Of a stretch of 11,897 nt of DNA, positions 1-6,210 are shown in pieces (the first letter of the stretch is position 1; every line of letters begins with the position of its first letter). This DNA is from a bacterium. GTDB taxonomy: Bacteria > Actinomycetota > Acidimicrobiia > Acidimicrobiales > CATQHL01. The DNA lies in NCBI GenBank assembly GCA_026713745.1, contig JAPONU010000052.1, positions 1 to 11,897 on the forward strand, read 5' to 3'. The translations under genes and the position numbers were made by a program. The notes beneath the pieces are model-generated. The model was not told where the DNA came from and did not search any database. It saw only the letters and a list, made by a program, of their open reading frames with translations.

Positions 1-2
1 AG

Positions 3-146
3 GCCCCCTGCGGCGGCCCCGGCACGGGCCCCAACCCCACTGACCGCGACAAACGCGGCCGGAAGTGGTCGCTGCTGTGTGACCGGGCGGGCATCCCGGT
101 GCGCTGGGCGACCGACGGCGCGAACCGCCACGACCGAACCTTGTGA
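3..146 (+). pseudogene. IS5-family transposase remnant (DDE type), partial
   Basis: A reading frame entering from the left window edge codes for 47 residues and stops at TGA 144-146. It begins with APCGGPGTGPNPTDR, continues with KRGRKWSLLCDRAGIPVRWA, and ends in DGANRHDRTL. This is the central stretch of IS5-type transposases, whose usual text is close to KAPCGG-GTGP-PTDRGK-GWKWS---DR-GIPV-W---GANR-D. In intact enzymes the first catalytic Asp lies just before this block. The protein then runs well beyond the ANR-D motif to the second Asp and the catalytic Glu. Here the frame ends immediately after the motif, and no continuation is visible in any frame of the next 100 bases, so the C-terminal catalytic part is missing. 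I read it as a dead fragment marking an old insertion upstream of the aldo/keto reductase. The N-terminal part lies outside the window, so its state is unknown. No terminal inverted repeat or target duplication could be identified. Confidence 0.8.
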
Positions 147-232
147 GCCCCATGTAACCACCTACCCGCGCACGTTCTTACCCTCGGCGGTGCCGTGTCT
201 CGAGGTTCTCCTGGTTGGCGGGACCACATGAG

Positions 233-258
233 GGTGACGGAGCGCCTATAGGGTCACC
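233..258. repeat. Small inverted repeat before the aldo/keto reductase
   Basis: GGTGAC (233-238) and its exact complement GTCACC (253-258) are separated by 14 bases and end three bases before the ATG at 262. The right arm overlaps the possible -10 element. The geometry would suit an operator or a weak hairpin. Six-base arms also arise by chance in DNA this GC-rich, so no function is assigned. Confidence 0.3.
249..254 (+). promoter_or_regulatory. Possible -10 element of a leaderless promoter
   Basis: TAGGGT fits the actinobacterial -10 pattern TANNNT and lies seven bases before the ATG at 262, the spacing expected if transcription starts at the A of the start codon. No Shine-Dalgarno sequence lies within about 15 bases of that ATG, which agrees with a leaderless message. 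No convincing -35 element is present at the right distance, and a TANNNT match is weak evidence alone. Confidence 0.3.
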
Positions 259-261
259 GGC

Positions 262-1191
262 ATGGAGATGCGCAACATTGGTGCCTTGCCGGTCTCGGTG
301 GTCGGGCTGGGGTGCAACAACTTCGGAATGACCATCGACGCCGATGCCTCACGGGCTGTGGTCGACGCCGCCATCGACGCCGGGATCAACTACTTCGACA
401 CTGCCGAGATCTACGGCGGGGGCAAGTCGGAGAAGTTCCTGGGCGCCGCACTGGCCGGACGTCGTGACCGGGTGGTCATCGCCAGCAAGTTCGGCCACGC
501 CAAGTTCCTTCCGGAGGGTCAGAGGGGTGGCGATCCGGCCTGGGTCCGCCGATGCATCGAAGCCAGCCTGCGGCGCCTCGGCACCGACTGCATTGACCAC
601 TACATGATCCACACGCCGGACCCTCACACCCCCCACGCCGAGACCCTCGGTGCCCTCGGGGAACTCGTGACCGAGGGCAAGGTCCGGGAGATCGGCTGCT
701 CCAACTTCAGCGCCGAGCTGGTCGATGCCAGCGCCCAGGTAGCGGCCGGCGCCGGGGTGGGCAACTACGCCAGCGTCCAGAACCACTACTCGGTGCTGAC
801 CCGAGACGTGGAGGAGGAGGGCGTTCTCGCCGCCTGCGACCGCGCCGGCATGGCCGTGGTTCCGTTCTTCCCCCTGGAGTCGGGACTGCTGACCGGCAAG
901 TACTCCGGGGCGGCTCGCCCCGACGGCGCCCGCCTCACCAAGATGAAGGGCGCCACCTGGGACCGCTTCTTGAGCGAGGCGAACCTCGCCGCGGCTGATC
1001 GGCTCGCCGGCTACGCCGCTGAGCGGGATCGCAGCATCCTGGAGCTGGCCATGGGGTGGCTCGTGTCGAATCCGGCGGTAGCCTCGGTCATCGCCGGCGC
1101 CACCAAGGCCTCACAGGTCTTCGCCAACGTGGCCGCCACCGGGTGGTCGATGACCGCCGACCAGCGAGCCGAGATCGCCGCCTTGGCCTAG
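262..1191 (+). CDS. Aldo/keto reductase (NADPH-dependent oxidoreductase)
   Basis: A 309-residue TIM-barrel enzyme of the aldo/keto reductase superfamily, expected to reduce aldehydes or ketones with NADPH in the cytoplasm; the substrate cannot be told from sequence. The catalytic tetrad is complete: Asp46 and Tyr51 in FDTAEIYG, Lys76 in ASKFG, and His117 in YMIHTPD. GCSNF (145-149) is the usual barrel-strand motif near the nicotinamide site. VIAGATKASQV near residue 280 corresponds to the cofactor phosphate-binding segment. Length is normal for the bacterial potassium-channel-beta-like branch. The start at 262 gives the typical opening MEMRNIGALPVSVVGLG; Met3 at 268 is the only close alternative. 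It ends 176 bases before purL and has no known role in purine synthesis, so its place upstream of the operon may be incidental. No Shine-Dalgarno is seen. Confident of family, not of reaction. Confidence 0.93.
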   Translation: MEMRNIGALPVSVVGLGCNNFGMTIDADASRAVVDAAIDAGINYFDTAEIYGGGKSEKFLGAALAGRRDRVVIASKFGHAKFLPEGQRGGDPAWVRRCIEASLRRLGTDCIDHYMIHTPDPHTPHAETLGALGELVTEGKVREIGCSNFSAELVDASAQVAAGAGVGNYASVQNHYSVLTRDVEEEGVLAACDRAGMAVVPFFPLESGLLTGKYSGAARPDGARLTKMKGATWDRFLSEANLAAADRLAGYAAERDRSILELAMGWLVSNPAVASVIAGATKASQVFANVAATGWSMTADQRAEIAALA

Positions 1192-1367
1192 CCACAAGCC
1201 GCCGTTTCGCTGCCGCGAAGGGCGACCGACTCGAGCCCTCCCGGTATCCACCACGAGTGGCTCTGCGCCGACGATGCTACGGCAGTGGCGCGAACTGCCG
1301 CCGGGGCGTGCTCGGCGGAGCGGTCCCGGCACCGGGTCGGACGGGGGGTGGCCGGTTGAGCCACGAC
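1192..1367. other. Gap between the reductase and the purine operon
   Basis: These 176 GC-rich bases are the only place in the window where an operon promoter could lie directly before purL. I find no good -10 (TANNNT) or -35 (TTGNNN) pair, no rho-independent terminator for the upstream gene (no stem followed by T residues), and no recognisable purine riboswitch. The purL frame is open back through this gap into the reductase gene, but the translation there (Arg-rich, no family match) looks like noncoding read-through. A short run of six G at 1343-1348 is the only Shine-Dalgarno-like element. Confidence 0.5.
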
Positions 1368-4300
1368 ATGAGGGTCCGCGACGCCGTCGGCCGGCGAGGG
1401 TCGGCTCCTGAAGAGCCGGAGAGCGCGGCCGCCACCGGTGTCCTGACACGGATCGGTGTGCGCACAGCAGACCATCCCACCGAGCGGCGCATTCCTGCCG
1501 CCGCCGCCCAGTTGGGGGTGAGGGGACTCGAGGCCTGCCGCTTCTGGACGGTGTACCACCTCGAGGGGCTGCTCAGCGACGCCGACGTGGCCCGCCTCTG
1601 CGCCGAGGTTCTCGTCGACCCGGTCACCGATACCGTCATCGTCGGCGAACCCGACGGCGCGGCGTGGGCGGTGGAGGTGGCACCCCTTGCGGGCGTGACC
1701 GACGGCGCGGCGCGGGAGCTGGAGCGGGCGGCCGCCGTGCTGGGCGTCCCGCCGTTACGAGCGGCCACCGCCCGCCGCTACGAGCTGAGCGGCGACCTCG
1801 ACGAAGCCGACATCGCGGTCCTGGAAGCCCGGCTGCTCGTCAACCCGACGATCGAGCGCAGCGAACGGGGCGAGCTGGGGCCGTCGTTCTCGCCCACCTG
1901 GGAAGCGGAACCGGCGGCGCCGCCGGTTCCATTGCTCGGCCTCGATGACGGGCAACTGGCCGAACTGAGCCGGCAGCGGATGCTGTCGCTGGACGTGACC
2001 GAGATGCGAGCCATCCAGGGCCACTTCAACTCGTGCGGCCGGGACCCCAGCGATGCCGAACTACAGACCCTGGCACAGGCGTGGTCGGAACACTGCGTCC
2101 ACAAGACCTTCAAGGCCGAGATCCACCTCACCCATACCCGCGCCGACGGGCGCGTCGAGCTCTCGCACCACGACGGCCTGCTCGACGCCCTGCGCCGGGC
2201 GACCGCAGAACTCGACGGTGACTGGCTGCGGTCGGTCTTCGTCGACAACGCCGGCATCATCGCTTTCGACGACGAGCTGGATCTGGCGGTCAAGGTCGAG
2301 ACCCACAACCACCCTTCGGCTCTGGAACCCTTCGGCGGGGCCAACACCGGCGTGGGCGGCGTGGTGCGCGACATCCTGGGGGTCTCGGCCCGGCCCATCG
2401 CCTGCACCGACGTGTTGTGCTTCGGGCCCGAGGACCTCGAAGAGGCCGACCTCCCGGTTGGGGTGCTGCACCCCCGTCGCATCCGGGACGGGGTCGTGGC
2501 CGGGATCGGCGACTACGGCAACAAGCTCGGCCTGCCCACCGTCAACGGCGCCGTCCTGTACGACCGCGGCTACATCGGCAACCCGCTGGTGTTCTGCGGG
2601 GCCGTGGGACTGCTGCCGGCCGGCTCGCACCCCACCGAGCCGCGGGCCGGTGACCGGATCATCGTCATCGGCGGCCGCACGGGACGGGACGGCATCGGTG
2701 GCGCCACCTTCTCCTCGGCCGGACTGGACGCCACCGTCGTGGGTCGGGCCGGCTCGGCCGTGCAGATCGGTGACCCCATCGTCGAGAAGGGCTGCATCGA
2801 GGTGGTCGAGAGGGCCCGGGACCAGGGCCTGTACAACGCCATCACCGACTGCGGAGCGGGCGGGCTGTCCTCAGCGGTCGGGGAGATGGGCGCCGAGCTG
2901 GGGGCCGAGGTGGACCTGGCCACCGTGCCTCTCAAGTATCCGGGCCTGGCGCCCTGGGAGATCTGGCTGTCGGAGGCCCAGGAGCGGATGGTGCTGGCCG
3001 TGCCCGCCGCCAGGGTGGCGCCGCTGCGGGAGCTGTGCCGGACCTGGCACACCGGGCTCAGCGACATCGGCTCGTTCACCTCGTCGGGCCGGCTGGTGGT
3101 GCGCCACGGCGACTGCGACGTCATCGACCTGCCCATGGATCTGCTGCACGACGGCCTGCCGGGGCGAACCCTCACCGCAACCCACCGCGATCGGGCCGCA
3201 CCGGCCCGCCCGGTCGGCCCACCGGTTGCGATTGACAGCGAGAAGCTGCTCCTGGACCTGCTGGCCCACCCCAACGTGGCCTCCCGGGAGTCGATCATCC
3301 GCAGCTACGACCACGAGGTTCGAGGGGGCACCGTGGTGCGTCCGTTCGCAGGGCCCGGCGCCGACGGCCCGACCGACGCGGCGGTGCTCAAGCCGCTGGG
3401 CACCTGGCACCACGACAAGGCGGTGGCCCTGGCCGTCGGCCTGAACCCCCGCCTCACCCCGCTGGACCCGTGGGTGATGGCGCTTCATGCCATTGACGAG
3501 GCGTTCCGCAACCTCATCGCCGTCGGAGCCGACCCCGACCGGGTGGCCCTGCTGGACAACTTCAGTTGGGGCGACCCCACGCGTCCCGACCGGCTGGGAT
3601 CGCTGGTGCGGGCCGTGCAGGGATGTGTCGAAGGGGCGCGTCGCTACCGGGCCCCGTTCGTCTCCGGCAAGGACAGCCTCTACAACGAGTTCGACGGGCA
3701 GGCCGTGCTGGGAACGCTGCTGATCTCCGCGGTCGGGGTCGTGCCCGACCTGCATCGGGTCGCCACGAGCGCCCTGACCGCTTGCGGCAGCGACCTTTGG
3801 CTCGTGGGTCACGGCTCGGATCGCCTCGGCGGTTCGATCGTGGCCGACCTGCTGGGCCTCGATGACACCCGGGTGCCGCCGCCGGTCACCGATCCGCTGC
3901 CCCGCTACCGGGCCGTGCACGACCTGATCGCGTCCGGTCGGGTGCGCGCAGCCCACGACGTGAGTGACGGCGGGATCGCGGTCGCCCTCGCCGAGATGGC
4001 CATCGGCGGTCAACTCGGTCTGCGGGCGACCATCCCGGCTGATGCCGCCGAGCCCGGCACTCCCGGCGGCAGCCCGAGCGGGGCCGGCGGTAACGGCTCC
4101 GAGGCGTCCGGCGGTGCCCGGCCCGGGCTGGTCGCGGTGCTTGCCAACGAGGCCCCGGGTCGCCTCCTGCTCGAGGCCCCCGCGGCGGAGCGGGCCGCAG
4201 TGGCGGCGAGGCTCGGAACGCTCGGCCGGCGCATCGGCAGCGTGACCGGTTCGGACCAGATCGAGATCCACGTCGCCGCCGGCCCCGCCGGGGGCTCGTC

Positions 4301-4385
4301 ACCCGCGACCGCGGGTCCGGGTCACCTGAAGGTGACGCTCGCGGCTGCCAGGAGCGCGTTCGGATGCCACGAGTCGTCGCCATGA
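1368..4385 (+). CDS. purL: Phosphoribosylformylglycinamidine (FGAM) synthase with fused N-terminal PurS-like pair
   Basis: ATP-dependent conversion of FGAR to FGAM, step 4 of IMP synthesis, using ammonia from PurQ. About 1005 residues. Residues ~24-88 and ~98-164 are two similar PurS-like modules, each with a Y-x-L-x-G-x-L helix-strand pattern ending in LV(D/N)P. The synthetase follows: WSEHC at 239-243, the ATP/Mg loop KVETHNHPSALEPFGG from 309, TGVGGVVRD to 335, SGKDSLYNE from 766 and AHDVSDGG from 862. A Gly/Ser/Pro-rich insert lies at ~894-920. Small PurL proteins have about 740 residues and need separate PurS; long ones have about 1300 with a glutaminase domain. This one has the PurS-like part but no glutaminase. 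ATG 1368 is chosen because the first PurS strand begins about 23 codons later and no start codon lies between; TTG 1356 is possible and GTG 1458 would cut the first strand. The Shine-Dalgarno is weak. The end overlaps purQ by four bases. Confidence 0.93.
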   Translation: MRVRDAVGRRGSAPEEPESAAATGVLTRIGVRTADHPTERRIPAAAAQLGVRGLEACRFWTVYHLEGLLSDADVARLCAEVLVDPVTDTVIVGEPDGAAWAVEVAPLAGVTDGAARELERAAAVLGVPPLRAATARRYELSGDLDEADIAVLEARLLVNPTIERSERGELGPSFSPTWEAEPAAPPVPLLGLDDGQLAELSRQRMLSLDVTEMRAIQGHFNSCGRDPSDAELQTLAQAWSEHCVHKTFKAEIHLTHTRADGRVELSHHDGLLDALRRATAELDGDWLRSVFVDNAGIIAFDDELDLAVKVETHNHPSALEPFGGANTGVGGVVRDILGVSARPIACTDVLCFGPEDLEEADLPVGVLHPRRIRDGVVAGIGDYGNKLGLPTVNGAVLYDRGYIGNPLVFCGAVGLLPAGSHPTEPRAGDRIIVIGGRTGRDGIGGATFSSAGLDATVVGRAGSAVQIGDPIVEKGCIEVVERARDQGLYNAITDCGAGGLSSAVGEMGAELGAEVDLATVPLKYPGLAPWEIWLSEAQERMVLAVPAARVAPLRELCRTWHTGLSDIGSFTSSGRLVVRHGDCDVIDLPMDLLHDGLPGRTLTATHRDRAAPARPVGPPVAIDSEKLLLDLLAHPNVASRESIIRSYDHEVRGGTVVRPFAGPGADGPTDAAVLKPLGTWHHDKAVALAVGLNPRLTPLDPWVMALHAIDEAFRNLIAVGADPDRVALLDNFSWGDPTRPDRLGSLVRAVQGCVEGARRYRAPFVSGKDSLYNEFDGQAVLGTLLISAVGVVPDLHRVATSALTACGSDLWLVGHGSDRLGGSIVADLLGLDDTRVPPPVTDPLPRYRAVHDLIASGRVRAAHDVSDGGIAVALAEMAIGGQLGLRATIPADAAEPGTPGGSPSGAGGNGSEASGGARPGLVAVLANEAPGRLLLEAPAAERAAVAARLGTLGRRIGSVTGSDQIEIHVAAGPAGGSSPATAGPGHLKVTLAAARSAFGCHESSP

Positions 4386-5146
4386 GCGAGCCGCCGGTCC
4401 TGATCCCTCACGCCCCCGGCACCAACCGGGACACCGAGGCGGCCGCGGCGGTGGCGGCCGCAGGCGGTGACCCCCGCATCGAGCCCGTGGCCGACCTGGC
4501 GCCGGCGGACTTCTCCGGCTACGCCGCCGTGCTGTTGCCCGGCGGGTTCTCCTACGGCGACGCCCTCGGCGCCGGCGGGCGCCTGGCCCTGGAACTGCAG
4601 GCCTGGTTCGGGGCCGAACTGCGCGAGTTCGCGCGGTCCGGGAAGCCGATCCTCGGCATCTGCAACGGCTTCCAGGCCCTCGTCAAGTCGGGACTGCTGG
4701 GGTGTCGCAACTTCACGCTGGCCGCCAACGCCGGCGGCCGCTTCGAGTGTCGCTGGGTCACCGTCAGGGTCGAGGGGGACTGCCGGTCGGGATGGCTCGA
4801 GCCGCTGAGAGATTCATTGATCCGCTGCCCGGTGGCGCATGGCGAGGGACGGTTGGCGGCGGCCGATCCCACTGCCGCGGCGGAACTGGAGCGGGCGGGG
4901 CGCGTCGCCTTCCGGTACCTGGCCTCGGGCTCCTCCGGCGGCGCGGCGGGCGTTGCCGGGGGCGCCTATCCGGCGAACCCCAACGGCTCGGTCAACGACA
5001 TCGCCGGGATGTGTGATCCCAGCGGTGCCGTGGTCGGGCTGATGCCCCACCCCGAGGATCACATCGTGGACTGGCAGCGACCGTCCGGTCCTGCTGGGGC
5101 TCGAGGTTCGGCCCTGTTCGAGGCCTTCGTGGAGGCGGCCCGATGA
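4382..5146 (+). CDS. purQ: FGAM synthase glutaminase subunit
   Basis: A 254-residue class I glutamine amidotransferase that hydrolyses glutamine and passes ammonia to PurL. The nucleophile is Cys94 in ILGICNGFQAL, and the His-Glu pair is His223 and Glu225 in LMPHPEDH. LLPGGFSYGD supplies the oxyanion-side motif, and NPNGSVNDIAG is the segment typical of PurQ. The N-terminal motif reads HAPGTNRDTE where many PurQ proteins have PGSNCDRD. At 254 residues it is slightly longer than the B. subtilis type, with a Gly/Ala/Ser-rich loop (SGSSGGAAGVAGGA) before the NPNGS segment. ATG 4382 overlaps the purL stop as ATGA, which favours it over ATG 4364, six codons upstream and inside purL. The overlap suggests translational coupling, useful for a complex needing matched amounts of PurL and PurQ. 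Confident. Confidence 0.95.
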   Translation: MSEPPVLIPHAPGTNRDTEAAAAVAAAGGDPRIEPVADLAPADFSGYAAVLLPGGFSYGDALGAGGRLALELQAWFGAELREFARSGKPILGICNGFQALVKSGLLGCRNFTLAANAGGRFECRWVTVRVEGDCRSGWLEPLRDSLIRCPVAHGEGRLAAADPTAAAELERAGRVAFRYLASGSSGGAAGVAGGAYPANPNGSVNDIAGMCDPSGAVVGLMPHPEDHIVDWQRPSGPAGARGSALFEAFVEAAR

Positions 5147-6132
5147 CGGTCTCCGCCCCGAATCGCAGCGCCTTCCCGGGCATTTCCTCCGGGGTCGCCG
5201 CGGGGTTGGGGCCGCTGCGGCGGGGCAAGGTGCGCGACGTGATCGACCTGGGCGACCGCCTGGCGCTCGTGGCCACCGACCGGCTGTCGGCCTTCGACCG
5301 GGTGCTGGGGCTGGTGCCGCACCGCGGCCAGATCCTCAACCAGCTCTCGGCCTGGTGGTTCGAACTGCTCGGCGACATCGTGCCGTCGCACATCGTGGCT
5401 GTCCCGGACCCCAACGTGTCCATCGTCAGCAAGTGCGAGCCCCTGCCCGTGGAGGTGGTGGTGCGGAGCCGGCTCACCGGCACCACCTCCACGTCGTTGT
5501 GGACCATGTACGAATCCGGCGCGCGCCGCATGTACGGGATCGACTTCGGTGACGGGATGGTCAAGAACGATCCGCTGCCCCGCCCCGTCATCACCCCCAC
5601 CACCAAGGCCCACAGCGGCCACGACCAGCCGCTCAGCGAGGCGGCGGTCGTCTCGGAGGGCTGGGTGGACGGCGAACGCTGGGAGGAGGTCCGCAGCGTG
5701 GCGCTGGCACTCTTCGAGCGGGGTCGCCGGACCGCTGAGGAAGCCGGACTGGTGCTCGTCGACACGAAGTACGAGTTCGGGATCGGGTCCGGCGGTCGCC
5801 TCACGCTGATCGACGAGGTGCACACGCCGGACTCCTCGCGGCTCTGGCGGCTGGCCACGCTGGAGTCGCGCCGGGACGCCGGGCTCGAACCGGAGAACCT
5901 GGACAAGGAGATCGTGCGTCTGGCCTATGCCGCCGGCGGCTACAGAGGTGAGGGCGCACCCGGACCGCTCAGCCCGGCGCTCGCCGCCGAGACCGCGGCC
6001 GCCTACCGGCAGGCGTTCGAGGCGCTGACCGGGGCACCGCTGCGACCCGCCCGCTACCCCGCCGAGCCCCGGATCGCGGCGGCCTTGCGGGCAGCGGCCC
6101 ATACGCGGCGGGCCGTCGAGGGTGCGCGATGA
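5143..6132 (+). CDS. purC: SAICAR synthetase
   Basis: ATP-dependent joining of aspartate to CAIR to give SAICAR, step 7 of the bacterial pathway. The protein has 329 residues, nearer the longer Ade1-type enzymes (about 300) than the short B. subtilis type (about 240). Family motifs in order: RRGKVRDVI (26-34, nucleotide binding), TDRLSAFD (45-52), the first signature LPVEVVVRSRLTGT from residue 101, the second signature LVDTKYEFG (205-213), and LIDEVHTPDSSR (222-233). The start is ATG 5143, overlapping the purQ stop as ATGA, with a good Shine-Dalgarno GGAGG at 5131-5135, seven bases away. The last codons (RRAVEGAR and stop) are the left copy of a 32-bp direct repeat; the same eight residues reappear at the end of the mini-frame downstream. 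Confident of function. Confidence 0.96.
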   Translation: MTVSAPNRSAFPGISSGVAAGLGPLRRGKVRDVIDLGDRLALVATDRLSAFDRVLGLVPHRGQILNQLSAWWFELLGDIVPSHIVAVPDPNVSIVSKCEPLPVEVVVRSRLTGTTSTSLWTMYESGARRMYGIDFGDGMVKNDPLPRPVITPTTKAHSGHDQPLSEAAVVSEGWVDGERWEEVRSVALALFERGRRTAEEAGLVLVDTKYEFGIGSGGRLTLIDEVHTPDSSRLWRLATLESRRDAGLEPENLDKEIVRLAYAAGGYRGEGAPGPLSPALAAETAAAYRQAFEALTGAPLRPARYPAEPRIAAALRAAAHTRRAVEGAR

Positions 6133-6210
6133 TGCCTTCGAGCCGTCGGTTCAGATCGTCGATCCCGTCGGAGCATGAGCGGCGGGCCGTCGAGGGTGCG
6201 CGATGATGCC
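6105..6210 (+). repeat. 32-bp direct repeat duplicating the purC-end/purE-start junction
   Basis: Bases 6105-6136 and 6179-6210 are identical over 32 bp, offset by 74 bp. Each copy holds the codons for RRAVEGAR, a Shine-Dalgarno GAGGG (6118-6122 and 6192-6196) and, six bases later, ATGATG with the overlapping TGA stop. The left copy supplies the real purC stop, the right copy the purE start. The 42 bases between them resemble neither flank. This looks like a local duplication of a translation start region. Confidence 0.93.
6129..6206 (+). CDS. 25-codon mini-ORF bridging purC and purE
   Basis: The frame opens at ATG 6129, overlapping the purC stop as ATGA, with GAGGG six bases upstream. It reads MMPSSRRFRSS, continues as IPSEHE, and ends in RRAVEGAR, the same eight residues that end PurC. 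Its TGA (6204-6206) overlaps the purE ATG at 6203. No protein family is recognised, and it is basic and too short to infer a function. It most likely arose when the junction was duplicated. If translated, it would carry ribosomes from purC to purE. It may equally be a by-product with no role of its own. Confidence 0.4.
   Translation: MMPSSRRFRSSIPSEHERRAVEGAR

Noticed and set aside
1056..1367. Upstream extension of the purL frame into the reductase gene
   Set aside because: The translation before 1368 is Arg-rich, overlaps a well-supported aldo/keto reductase in another frame and matches no PurL or PurS sequence; it is open only because the DNA is GC-rich.
2053..3444. 463-codon open frame on the + strand inside purL
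   Set aside because: Composition is dominated by Ser, Pro, Thr, Arg, Trp and Cys, as expected of an out-of-frame reading of GC-rich coding DNA; the PurL frame carries all motifs.
2871..4271. Long open frame of 466 codons on the - strand opposite purL
   Set aside because: Lies entirely antisense to conserved PurL motifs, is rich in Gly, Arg, Pro and His, and matches no family; a typical GC-rich shadow.
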